DNA from: Demequina sp. NBRC 110055
GTDB taxonomy: Bacteria > Actinomycetota > Actinomycetes > Actinomycetales > Demequinaceae
Reading direction: 5' to 3'
Length of the DNA: 64,000 nucleotides
Assembly: GCF_002090135.1 (NCBI RefSeq)
Contig: NZ_BBRL01000010.1
Coordinates: 124,001 to 188,000 of the forward strand
Every line of letters starts with the position of its first letter. The first letter of the stretch is position 1. Shown here in pieces: positions 19,633 to 27,795 of this stretch. Both the position numbers and the translations under genes were made by a program. The notes under the pieces were generated by a model. The model saw nothing but the letters and a program-made list of their open reading frames with translations. It had not been told where the DNA came from and ran no database searches.

Positions 19633-19658
19633 TGCCGCAGATGGCCCCAATTGCGGCA
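19633..19658. repeat. Intergenic palindrome, copy 1
   Basis: TGCCGCA (19633-19639) faces TGCGGCA (19652-19658) around an imperfect core containing GATGGCCCCAAT. It resembles copies at 19677, 26530 and 42114. It lies 16 bases after the nucleotidyltransferase-like stop. Confidence 0.55.
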
Positions 19659-19676
19659 CCTCGCGCGCAGACACGC

Positions 19677-19696
19677 CGCAGATGTCCCCATCTGCG
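19677..19696. repeat. Intergenic palindrome, copy 2
   Basis: Perfect 8-bp arms CGCAGATG (19677-19684) and CATCTGCG (19689-19696) with a TCCC loop, followed by TCAC. Tandem with copy 1 and similar in sequence. Confidence 0.6.
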
Positions 19697-19752
19697 TCAC
19701 GCCGGGGCGGGGTCGGTGAGGTCACAACTCGGTAAAGACGCCGAATCCGGAC

Positions 19753-19812
19753 TTGCTAAGTTGCGGCGCGCAACATATCGTCGGTGACGCACCAAGGTTC
19801 GAAGCGCTTCGA
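19753..19812 (+). promoter_or_regulatory. lacI promoter with autoregulatory operator
   Basis: TTGCTA at 19753-19758 and TATCGT at 19776-19781 are 17 bases apart and make a plausible promoter. A perfect 14-bp palindrome, TCGAAGCGCTTCGA (19799-19812), lies just after the expected start point. The same palindrome recurs before the solute-binding protein gene, so it is very likely the LacI operator, with the repressor controlling itself. Confidence 0.75.
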
Positions 19813-19849
19813 CAAAGCCGGAGCACTGCACGACGACAACGGAGTCCCG

Positions 19850-20875
19850 ATGGCCACGATTCAGGATGTCGCCCGCGAGGCGGGCGTCAGCATCTCGACC
19901 GTGTCCTATGCCCTGTCCGGCAAGCGCTCCATCAAGCCCTCGACCCGCGACCGCGTCCTCGACGCCGCATCGCGCCTGGGATATCTCCCTCACGCCTCCG
20001 CCCGGATGCTGGCTGCGAACCGCTCACAGATCTTCGCGGTCACCGCGCCGCTGCACACCGACACGGACCACTCGGCGCACATGGTGTTCGCCATGGAGGT
20101 CACCAAGGCCGCCCGCACCCACGGCTACGACACGTTGCTGCTGGTCGATGACGACGTCTCGGAGGGCATGCGTCGCTCGGCCGCCAGCTCGCTCGCCGAC
20201 GGGATCGTGGTCCTCGACGTCGACGCCCACGACCCGCGCGCCGACCTTGCGCGGAGCATGACCTACCCCACCGTCTTCATCGGCATCCCCGCCGACACGA
20301 CGGGGCTGGTGTGCGTCGACCTCGACTTCGAGGCGGCCGCTCGTCTCGCCATCGATACCTTGGTGTCCGCCGGACGCCAGCGGATCGGCCTGGTCTCGCA
20401 CCCCCTCGAGACGATGCAGCGCGAGTCGAACTTCCCCCTGCGCTTTCGCGACGGCTTCGCCGCGCACGCGGCAGAACTCGGTCTCGAGGCACCCGTGGCG
20501 TACCCCGTCGAGCATCGTGCTCACGAGGCGGTCGCGCAGCTGCTCGCCGCCCAACCAGACCTCGACGGCCTGGTTCTCAACACGTCCGTCGACGTGGCCT
20601 CGTCGGTCACCGCGGCGCTGGCCGAGCATGGACGCTCGGTGCCACAGGACGTCGCGGTCATCGCCGCAGGCGTCACCTTCTCGACCGAGCGCTTCGCGGT
20701 GCCGTTCGACACCATCCCCCTCGACGCCCGGGCCTCATGCTCGGTGGCGGTCGACATCCTCGCGCGCATCGTGGACGACAATCTCACGGCGCCCGAGACG
20801 ACCCTGATCCCCCCGACCTACATCACCCGCGGCTCGGTGTCCCCCACCGGCGCCGCTGTCACCACCGGGACCTGA
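19850..20875 (+). CDS. LacI-family transcriptional repressor
   Basis: 341 residues. The N-terminal helix-turn-helix and hinge read ATIQDVAREAGVSISTVSYALSGKRSIKPSTRDRVLDAASRLGY, the classical LacI DNA-binding domain, followed by a periplasmic-binding-protein-like ligand domain. It should repress the adjacent alpha-xyloside or maltodextrin-type uptake operon until a sugar binds. The ATG at 19850 is chosen; an upstream in-frame start at 19784 would place the operator inside the coding region. Confidence 0.92.
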   Translation: MATIQDVAREAGVSISTVSYALSGKRSIKPSTRDRVLDAASRLGYLPHASARMLAANRSQIFAVTAPLHTDTDHSAHMVFAMEVTKAARTHGYDTLLLVDDDVSEGMRRSAASSLADGIVVLDVDAHDPRADLARSMTYPTVFIGIPADTTGLVCVDLDFEAAARLAIDTLVSAGRQRIGLVSHPLETMQRESNFPLRFRDGFAAHAAELGLEAPVAYPVEHRAHEAVAQLLAAQPDLDGLVLNTSVDVASSVTAALAEHGRSVPQDVAVIAAGVTFSTERFAVPFDTIPLDARASCSVAVDILARIVDDNLTAPETTLIPPTYITRGSVSPTGAAVTTGT

Positions 20876-20912
20876 CGTCGCACGATTCGAACGCCCGTCG
20901 GCAGCACCGTCG

Positions 20913-20926
20913 TCGAAGCGCTTCGA
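20913..20926 (+). promoter_or_regulatory. LacI operator before the sugar ABC operon
   Basis: TCGAAGCGCTTCGA, the same perfect 14-bp palindrome as at 19799, 63 bases before the binding-protein ATG and 37 bases after the lacI stop. Confidence 0.8.
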
Positions 20927-20988
20927 AAGTCGCGGAACAAGGCCCACCCCTCGGCCCTCACCGGCCCCTACAAGGAGGTAGAACCCGC

Positions 20989-22305
20989 ATGAACACCCGC
21001 ATCCGCTACGCCGGAGCGCTCGGCGCAGCCGGCGCCCTGATCGCACTGACCGCGTGCTCATCCGACGGCGGCGACGAGTCCGCCGCTCCCGCCGACGGCG
21101 ACTGGTCGGGCGAGACCCTCAACGTCCTGCACTACGAGGGCGAGGACTCCGCGATGGGCATTGCCTGGGATAAGGCGATCGAGATCTTCGAGGAGGAGAC
21201 CGGCGCGACCGTCAACCTCGAGACGACCGCGTTCGAGGACCTGCGCACCTCGGCCGAGCAGCTCTTCGACTCGGGCGACGCCCCTGACGTGTCCGAGTAC
21301 AACAAGGGCAACGCGACGGCCGGCCAGCTCGCGGCCATCGGCGTCATCCAGAACCTCGACGACGCGTACGAGGAGTACGGCTGGTCCGAGAAGCTCTCGG
21401 ACTCGGTCGCTACCACCGCCCAGTACAACGAGGACGGCGTCATGGGCTCCGGCTCGTACTACGGCGTTCCCAACTACGGCGAGTTCGTTTTCCTCTACTA
21501 CAACAAGGACATGTTCGAGGAGGCCGGCCTCGCCGAGCCCACCACGCTCGCCGACGTCGAGGCCGCCGCGGCGGCGTTCGCCGAGCAGGGCGTGACCCCG
21601 TTCGCCGAGTCGGCCCAGGAATACCCGCTCGGCCAACTCTGGTACCAGCTCGCCCTGAGCAAGGCTGACCGCGACTTCGTCGATGCCTACCAGCTCTACA
21701 CGGAGCCCGTCGACTGGACCGGCGAGCAGATCTCGTACGCCACCGAGACGATCGCCGACTGGGTCGAGTCGGGCTATCTCGACACGGCCATCACCGGTAT
21801 GACCGCCGAGGACGCGGGCCTGCAGTTCATCAACGGCGAGACCCCGATGTTCTACTCGGGCTCGTGGTGGTATGGCCGCTTCCTGAGCGACATCACCGGC
21901 TTCGAGCTGGGCACCACCAACTGGCCCGACACCACGCTGACCCCCGGATCGGGCGGCAACATGTGGGTCGTTCCCGTCGAGTCGCAGCAGCCCGAACTCG
22001 CCCGCATCTTCATCGACGTGACCATGCGTCCCGAGGTGCAGGCGCTGCTGGGCGAGTCCGGCGGCCTACCCGTCGCGGCCAACACCGAGGACATCACCGA
22101 CGAGGACGCGCAGCAGCTCATCGGCCTGTTCAACGAGGTCAACGAGCGCGACGGCCTCGCGTTCTACCCCGACTGGCCCACGCCCGACTTCTACGGCGAC
22201 CTCAACGCGGTGCTGCAGGGCCTGGTCAACGGCGACTACAACGCAGCCGAGGCTCAGGCGCAGCTCGAGGAGTACTACGAGTCCTACGTCGCGGACCTGC
22301 GATAA
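20989..22305 (+). CDS. Sugar ABC transporter substrate-binding lipoprotein
   Basis: 438 residues, family 1 extracellular solute-binding protein. The N-terminus is a lipoprotein signal ending LIALTAC, so Cys near residue 23 is lipidated. Acidic surface, GIPNYGEFV-like core (GVPNYGEFVFLYYNKDMFEEAGL) and the W-rich FYSGSWWYGR ligand region are typical of oligosaccharide binders. AAGGAGGT precedes the ATG. With two permeases and a GH31 enzyme downstream it probably captures a xylose-capped or alpha-linked oligosaccharide. No ATPase gene is present, so an MsmX-type shared ATPase is expected. Confidence 0.92.
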   Translation: MNTRIRYAGALGAAGALIALTACSSDGGDESAAPADGDWSGETLNVLHYEGEDSAMGIAWDKAIEIFEEETGATVNLETTAFEDLRTSAEQLFDSGDAPDVSEYNKGNATAGQLAAIGVIQNLDDAYEEYGWSEKLSDSVATTAQYNEDGVMGSGSYYGVPNYGEFVFLYYNKDMFEEAGLAEPTTLADVEAAAAAFAEQGVTPFAESAQEYPLGQLWYQLALSKADRDFVDAYQLYTEPVDWTGEQISYATETIADWVESGYLDTAITGMTAEDAGLQFINGETPMFYSGSWWYGRFLSDITGFELGTTNWPDTTLTPGSGGNMWVVPVESQQPELARIFIDVTMRPEVQALLGESGGLPVAANTEDITDEDAQQLIGLFNEVNERDGLAFYPDWPTPDFYGDLNAVLQGLVNGDYNAAEAQAQLEEYYESYVADLR

Positions 22306-22320
22306 CGGACTGATCTCACC

Positions 22321-22352
22321 GGTGCGGCCCGGGTTCACACCTGGGCCGCACC
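22321..22352 (+). promoter_or_regulatory. Intercistronic hairpin after the binding-protein gene
   Basis: A 14-bp stem (22321-22334 with 22339-22352, one G-T pair, TCAC loop) fills the gap between the binding-protein and first permease genes. Such hairpins commonly raise binding-protein mRNA relative to the permeases by stabilising or partly terminating the transcript. Confidence 0.6.
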
Positions 22353-22368
22353 CGAGAGGAAGAACACC

Positions 22369-23334
22369 ATGACGACGACACCCACCCGGCGACGGACCGT
22401 GAGTCCGGCCGATGCCGCGCGCATCCCCCAGCGCGGCGGCCACAAGTGGGGCTACTGGCTCTACTTCATCCCCGGCCTGCTGCTGATGGCCGCGATCATC
22501 TTCTACCCGATCGTGCGCAACGTGCGATTGAGCTTCTTCCACTGGCGCGGCGGCCGCGCCGAGGAGCAGTTCGCGGGCCTGGAGAACTGGACAGCCCTGT
22601 TCCAGGACCACGAGTTCCTGCAGTCATTCCAGAACATCTTCCTGGTCATCGTCGCCATGGTGATCGTCCCCACGCTGCTGGGCCTCGTCATCGCCGCGCT
22701 CCTGTTCGACGTCGTCGGCCGCCGCTTTGGCGGCAAGCTGTCGAGCTTCCTGCGCGCGACCTACTACATCCCGCAGATCCTCCCCATCGCCGTCGCCGGC
22801 GTGCTCTTCGGGTGGCTCCTCAAGCCCAACTCCGACGGCGTCGTGAACCAGTTCCTCACCGCCATCACGGGCGACGAGGTCACCATCAACTGGCTGGGCG
22901 GCTCGTACGGCACCGCCATGGCCTCCGTGATGGTGCTGATGATCTGGATCCAGATCGGCTACCCCATCGTCATCTTCATGGCCGCCCTCCAACGCGTCGA
23001 CCCCGAGCTGTACGAGGCCAGCGAGCTCGATGGCGCGAACTGGTTCGAGCGCTTCCGCGCGATCACGCTGCCGATGATCAGGCCCGAGGTCTTCGTGGTG
23101 TCACTCACCACCACCATCGCGGCCCTCAAGGTGTTTGCGCCCGTCTTCATCCTCACCCAGGGTGGCCCCAACAAGTCCACTTATGTGCCCTCGTTCTACG
23201 CCTACAAAGAGTTCATCAATGGCCAGGACAAAGGCTACGCCGCCACGATCGCCACGGCCGTGACCGTCGTCGTGTTCATCGTCGCCGTCATCTTCATCCG
23301 CGTGCAAAACCGCGCCGAACGAAAGGACGCCTGA
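22369..23334 (+). CDS. Sugar ABC transporter permease (MalF type)
   Basis: 321 residues, six core helices starting at WLYFIPGLLLMAAIIFYP. The EAA loop that contacts the ATPase reads YEASELDGANWFERFRAITLPMIRP. It pairs with the next permease, one base beyond its stop. Its ATG lies just after an AGAGGAAGAACACC ribosome site. Confidence 0.92.
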   Translation: MTTTPTRRRTVSPADAARIPQRGGHKWGYWLYFIPGLLLMAAIIFYPIVRNVRLSFFHWRGGRAEEQFAGLENWTALFQDHEFLQSFQNIFLVIVAMVIVPTLLGLVIAALLFDVVGRRFGGKLSSFLRATYYIPQILPIAVAGVLFGWLLKPNSDGVVNQFLTAITGDEVTINWLGGSYGTAMASVMVLMIWIQIGYPIVIFMAALQRVDPELYEASELDGANWFERFRAITLPMIRPEVFVVSLTTTIAALKVFAPVFILTQGGPNKSTYVPSFYAYKEFINGQDKGYAATIATAVTVVVFIVAVIFIRVQNRAERKDA

Positions 23335-23335
23335 C

Positions 23336-24238
23336 ATGACCGACGTGACCCAGGCATCGGCCGCCCCGAAGCGCCGCAAGGCGAAGGACGACCCCACCAG
23401 CCGCAACAAGGCTCGCCCGCGCACGGCGGCCGAATGGATCCTCATGGTGCTCGCCGTGCTCGGCGCACTCGTGATCATCTTCCCCGTCCTGCTGCTGCTG
23501 ATGAACGCGTTTAAGTCCCCGACGGACTACGCCAACTCGTCGCCGCTGGACTTCCCCGAGGCCCTCGACTTCACCGGCATCCAGACCTTCTGGGAGCAGC
23601 AGAACTTCCCGCGCGCGCTGTGGAACTCGATCTTCATCTCCACCCTCGTCGCGGTCTTCGCAGTGATCCTGTCGGTGCTGAACTCGTTCGCGATCGGCAT
23701 CGGCCGTGTGAAGGGCCGCACCTGGATCGTGCTGCTGTTCCTGATGGCCAACCTGGTACCGCAGGAGATGCTGTTCGACCCGCTGTTCCAGCTCTACGAC
23801 GACCTGGGCCTGCTGTCGAACCCGTGGTCCGTCATCATCACCTTCACGGTGATCCAGGCGGCCTTCGGCACGTATTTGTTGTCGAGCCTGCTGGGCACCT
23901 TCCCGAAGGAGATCCTCGAGGCGGCGGCGATGGACGGCGCCACGCGCTGGCGCTCGCTGCGCTCGGTCATCGTGCCCGTCATCAAGCCCACCCTGAGCGT
24001 CCTGATGGTGTTCTTCTTCATCTGGACCTGGAACGAGTTCTTGCTGCCGCTGGCGTTCCTTAACTCCCCCGACTCCCTCACCGTGCCGCTCATCCTCGAG
24101 CAGCTGAACGGCGAGCGTCAGACGGACACGACGACGCTCGTGGCGGGCACGCTCATCTCCATCATTCCCACGATCATCTTCTTCCTCATCTTCCAGCGCA
24201 CGCTGACCCGAGGCATCACGGCAGGAGCAGTGAAGTGA
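23336..24238 (+). CDS. Sugar ABC transporter permease (MalG type)
   Basis: 300 residues, six helices. The EAA loop reads LEAAAMDGATRWRSLRSVIVPVIKP. The N-terminus is basic and the first helix is WILMVLAVLGALVIIFPVLLLL. It forms the heterodimeric channel with the preceding permease. The stop overlaps the GTG start of the GH31 gene by four bases, tying hydrolase synthesis to the transporter. Confidence 0.92.
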   Translation: MTDVTQASAAPKRRKAKDDPTSRNKARPRTAAEWILMVLAVLGALVIIFPVLLLLMNAFKSPTDYANSSPLDFPEALDFTGIQTFWEQQNFPRALWNSIFISTLVAVFAVILSVLNSFAIGIGRVKGRTWIVLLFLMANLVPQEMLFDPLFQLYDDLGLLSNPWSVIITFTVIQAAFGTYLLSSLLGTFPKEILEAAAMDGATRWRSLRSVIVPVIKPTLSVLMVFFFIWTWNEFLLPLAFLNSPDSLTVPLILEQLNGERQTDTTTLVAGTLISIIPTIIFFLIFQRTLTRGITAGAVK

Positions 24239-26511
24239 AGTTCACCGACGGATTCTGGCAGCGTCGCCCCGGCGTCGAGGCCCTGTACGCCCGCGAGGCC
24301 TACCGCCTGACCGAGCGCGACGGCGCCCTCCACGTCCTGGCGCCCACGCGGGAGATCCAGGCGCGCGGCAACGTCCTCAACCTGGCCGCGCTCGAGGTCA
24401 CGGTCGCGCCCGTCGCCGAGGGCGTCATCCGGGTGCGCATCGACCACCACCGAGGCGCTCGCCGCTCCCCTGGGTTCGCCTTGGCGGCCGATGCCGACTT
24501 CACGGGGCAGGTCGACATCGCCGAGGAGGCGGGCACGGTCACCGCCGGTCGCCTTCGCGCCGTCGTCACGGCCGGCGCCCCGTGGAGCCTCGAGTTCTTT
24601 GACGGCGACACGCGCCTCACCGGCTCCGGCGAGAAGGGCCCCGGCCACATGATGCTGGGGGCCGATGCCGCTGTCACCGCCGAACCCGCAGGCGAGACCG
24701 GCGTCGCGCCCGATGGGCGGGCGCCCGCACGCGCCTACACGCACGAACAGCTCGACCTCGGCGTCGGCGAGGTCGTCTACGGCCTGGGCGAGCGCTTCGG
24801 CCCCCTCGTGAAGAACGGCCAGAGTGTCGACATCTGGAACGCCGACGGCGGCACCAGCTCCGAGCAGGCGTACAAGAACATCCCGTTCTACCTCACCAAT
24901 CGCGGCTACGGCGTGCTGGTGAACCACCCCGAGCACGTCTCGTTCGAGGTCGGCTCCGAGACGGTGGAGCGCGTGCAGTTCTCGGTGCCGGGCCAGTCCC
25001 TCGAGTACCTGGTGTTCGCAGGCCCCACGCCGCGCGAGGTCATCGATCGCTACACGGCGCTGCTGGGCCGCCCCGCCTCCGTGCCGGCGTGGTCGTACGG
25101 CCTGTGGCTGTCCACCTCGTTCACCACGGACTACGACGAGGCCACGGTGAACTCGTTCGTCGACGGCATGCGCGAACGCGACATTCCGCTATCCGTGTTC
25201 CACTTCGACTGCTTCTGGATGCGCGAGTTCGAGTGGACCAATCTGACCTGGGACGAGCGCACGTTCCCCGACCCTGCCGGCATGCTGCAGCGCCTCCACG
25301 ACAAGGACCTCAAGGTCTGTGCGTGGATCAACCCCTACATCGCGCAGGCCTCCGACCTGTTCGAGGAGGGCCTCGCGAACGACTACTTCGTGAAGAACCG
25401 CGACGGTTCCGTGTGGCAGTGGGACCTGTGGGTCGCGGGCATGGCGCTCGTCGACTTCACCAACCCCGCCGCGCGCGAGTGGTTCCAGGAGCGTCTGCGC
25501 GGCCTGCTTCAGCAGGGCGTGGATGCACTGAAGACCGACTTCGGTGAGCGCATCCCCACCGACGTCGTCTACTTCGACGGCTCCGACCCGCAGGTCATGC
25601 ACAACCTCTATACGCAGCTATACAACGACGCGGTGTTCGAGGTCCTGAAGCAGGAGCGCGGCGAGGGCGAGGCGGTGCTGTTCGCCCGCTCGGCCACCGC
25701 CGGCGGCCAGCAGTTCCCCGTCCACTGGGGCGGCGACAACACGTCGACCTACCCGTCGATGGCGGAGACGCTGCGCGGCGGCCTGTCGCTCGCGGCGAGC
25801 GGGTTCGGGTACTGGAGCCACGACATCGGCGGCTTCGAGGGCACGCCCGATCCGGGCGTCTTCAAGCGCTGGGTCGCGTTCGGCCTGCTGTCGTCGCACT
25901 CGCGCCTGCACGGCTCGGACTCGTACCGCGTGCCGTGGGCCTTCGACGACGAGGCCGTCGCGATCACACGCCAGTTCGCCCACCTCAAGAACACGCTCAT
26001 GCCGTACCTGCTGACGGCGGGGGCCGATGCGGCCGCGACGGGCGTCTCCGTCGCCCGCCCCATGTTCTTCGAGTTCCCCGACGACCCGGCGGTCACGTAC
26101 CTGGATCGCCAGTACATGCTGGGCTCCGACCTGTTGGTCGCGCCCGTCATGAGCGCGGACGGCGTGGTCGATTTCTACCTGCCCACGGGCACGTGGACGT
26201 CGCTGCTGACGGGTGAACGCGTCGAGGGCGGTCGCTGGGTGCGCGAAAGCCACGGCTTCGACTCGCTGCCGCTGTACGTCCGCCCCGGCGCCATCATCCC
26301 CCGGGGCTCGCGCTCGGACCGACCGGACTACGACTACCTCGACGGGCTCACGCTCGACGTGTACCCCACCGACGAGGCCATTCACGCCTCCGTCGACGTG
26401 GTCACGGTTGACGGGCGCCGCGTGACGTTCGAGGTGAGCGGTCAGGGTCACAGCGCGTCGGCATCGGCCGTGGACTCTCACCCCGCGCCCTCAGTCACGG
26501 TGCACCGCTAA
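24235..26511 (+). CDS. yicI: GH31 alpha-xylosidase (YicI-like)
   Basis: 758 residues, close to E. coli YicI (772). The nucleophile Asp435 is in ALKTDFGERIP, a motif that favours alpha-xylosidase over alpha-glucosidase, and the acid/base Asp501 is in HWGGDNTSTYPSM. No signal peptide, so it acts in the cytoplasm on imported xylosides such as isoprimeverose. GTG start with AGGAG upstream, overlapping the permease stop. Regulation by the LacI protein is implied by the operators. A broader alpha-glycosidase activity remains possible. Confidence 0.9.
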   Translation: MKFTDGFWQRRPGVEALYAREAYRLTERDGALHVLAPTREIQARGNVLNLAALEVTVAPVAEGVIRVRIDHHRGARRSPGFALAADADFTGQVDIAEEAGTVTAGRLRAVVTAGAPWSLEFFDGDTRLTGSGEKGPGHMMLGADAAVTAEPAGETGVAPDGRAPARAYTHEQLDLGVGEVVYGLGERFGPLVKNGQSVDIWNADGGTSSEQAYKNIPFYLTNRGYGVLVNHPEHVSFEVGSETVERVQFSVPGQSLEYLVFAGPTPREVIDRYTALLGRPASVPAWSYGLWLSTSFTTDYDEATVNSFVDGMRERDIPLSVFHFDCFWMREFEWTNLTWDERTFPDPAGMLQRLHDKDLKVCAWINPYIAQASDLFEEGLANDYFVKNRDGSVWQWDLWVAGMALVDFTNPAAREWFQERLRGLLQQGVDALKTDFGERIPTDVVYFDGSDPQVMHNLYTQLYNDAVFEVLKQERGEGEAVLFARSATAGGQQFPVHWGGDNTSTYPSMAETLRGGLSLAASGFGYWSHDIGGFEGTPDPGVFKRWVAFGLLSSHSRLHGSDSYRVPWAFDDEAVAITRQFAHLKNTLMPYLLTAGADAAATGVSVARPMFFEFPDDPAVTYLDRQYMLGSDLLVAPVMSADGVVDFYLPTGTWTSLLTGERVEGGRWVRESHGFDSLPLYVRPGAIIPRGSRSDRPDYDYLDGLTLDVYPTDEAIHASVDVVTVDGRRVTFEVSGQGHSASASAVDSHPAPSVTVHR

Positions 26512-26522
26512 CGAGGACTCGA

Positions 26523-26571
26523 CGCCCGCCCGTGTGGCGCCGATAGGACATCTGCGCCACGCGGGCGGGCG
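26523..26571. terminator. Terminator between GH31 and LysR genes
   Basis: An 18-bp stem (26523-26540 with 26554-26571, one G-T pair) between convergent genes. Its inner part, GTGGCGC...GCGCCAC with GACATCTGCG, resembles the intergenic palindromes at 19.6 and 42.1 kb. Confidence 0.78.
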
Positions 26572-26629
26572 TGCACTCACCCGGCACCGGGGTGGGTACA
26601 CCGCGGTGAACGGGTGCCGCTCGTGATGT

Positions 26630-27532
26630 TCAGTGGCCGATGCCGTGGTCGCTTGCGAGGGCGAGGAACGCCGCCGCCGCGGGAGACAGCGCCCGCGCCC
26701 CGTCCCACAGAGCGGTGAGGGGACGCGACATCGGTGGGGCGTCGAGCGCGACGCGCACGAGCGTCCCCTGCGCAAGGTCGTCACGCACGGCCAGTTCACT
26801 CACGGCCGCGGCGCCGGTGCCCGCCATCACCACCGCACGGATCGCGGCGGTCGTCGACAGTTCGGCCGCCGGTGGCGCGAGGCGCAACGCGCGCGCCTCG
26901 AGGGCGAGCTCCAGAGTTTCGCGAGTACCGGAACCGGGTTCGCGCAACACCAGCGCGGTGCGCGCCACCTCCTCCAATCCCACCATGCGCCGGACCGCCC
27001 ACGGGTGGTCGGGGGCGACCACGATGATGACGTGGTCCGTAGCGATGGTGCGCGATGCCAGGCGAGCTGGAATCTCGGGCGACTCGATGAACCCCACCTC
27101 CGCCTGCCCGCCCCGCACGCGCTCAATGACGGCGGCGGAGTTCACGGCCGTCAGCTCGATCCGTGTGCGCGTGGCGCGCTGACGGTCTGCGATGAGCCAC
27201 TGAGGCATGAGGTATTCGGCGATGGTCATCGACGCGGCGACGGCGAGGTGGGCGTCGCGCTCCTCGCGCAGCTCCTCGGCCGTCTGCGTCAGCACCTCGA
27301 GGTGGTCGAAGACGGCGCGGGCCGCATGCGCGATGACGGCGCCCTCCGTGGTCAGGGTGGTGCCCCGCGCCCGGCGCTCGACGAGGGACAGACCCAAGCG
27401 GCGCTCCAGGGCCCGCATACGTTGAGACACCGCCTGCTGGGTGACGAGCAAACGCTCGGCGGCGGCGGTCAGCGAGCCTGCGTCCTGCACCGCGAGGAGC
27501 ACGCGCAGCTCGTCAAGCGATGGTTCAGACAC
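26630..27532 (-). CDS. LysR-family transcriptional regulator
   Basis: 300 residues. N-terminal winged helix: LDELRVLLAVQDAGSLTAAAERLLVTQQAVSQRMRALERRLG; the rest is the two-lobed effector domain. GTG at 27532 is chosen because GGGAGG lies four bases upstream. The protein has no lysine. It is divergent from the 8-oxoguanine-deaminase-like gene with a 26-bp inverted repeat midway, so that gene is a likely target. The inducer is unknown. Confidence 0.88.
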   Translation of the reverse strand: MSEPSLDELRVLLAVQDAGSLTAAAERLLVTQQAVSQRMRALERRLGLSLVERRARGTTLTTEGAVIAHAARAVFDHLEVLTQTAEELREERDAHLAVAASMTIAEYLMPQWLIADRQRATRTRIELTAVNSAAVIERVRGGQAEVGFIESPEIPARLASRTIATDHVIIVVAPDHPWAVRRMVGLEEVARTALVLREPGSGTRETLELALEARALRLAPPAAELSTTAAIRAVVMAGTGAAAVSELAVRDDLAQGTLVRVALDAPPMSRPLTALWDGARALSPAAAAFLALASDHGIGH

Positions 27533-27629
27533 GGCACCTCCCACAATCTCTGCTTGTGGATACCCACGGACGTCACCCTACCGGTCGCGGGTCGCCACGG
27601 GCACGATGGTCATCAGCGGGTACCCCTCT

Positions 27630-27695
27630 CGCGCCAGTTGGATCCATTTTCATGCCCTAGGCGCTTAGAGCATGAAAATGGATCCAACTGGCGCG
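27630..27695. promoter_or_regulatory. Perfect 26-bp inverted repeat in divergent promoter region
   Basis: Arms 27630-27655 and 27670-27695 are perfect complements around a 14-base loop. The arms contain GTTGGATCCATTTTCATGC, AT-rich for this genome. It lies about 100 bases from both the lysR and the amidohydrolase start codons. The TTGGATCCA core resembles operators of FCD-type GntR regulators such as VanR, but none is encoded here. Operator, transcript hairpin or the scar of a mobile repeat are all possible. Confidence 0.6.
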
Positions 27696-27795
27696 CGGGT
27701 GGGAGGCCCTCCGCACTCGCGCCGCCAGACGACCTCGCGCTCCCCCGTCATCGCAATGCCACAGCCACGAAACACTGCCCTGGCACACTCGCGTC

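Noticed and set aside
19784-19849. Longer LacI start at 19784
   Set aside because: It would put the palindromic operator inside the coding sequence and lacks the family N-terminus.
27630-27695. Inverted repeat as the ends of an insertion sequence
   Set aside because: The arms are only 14 bases apart, with no transposase or target duplication around them.
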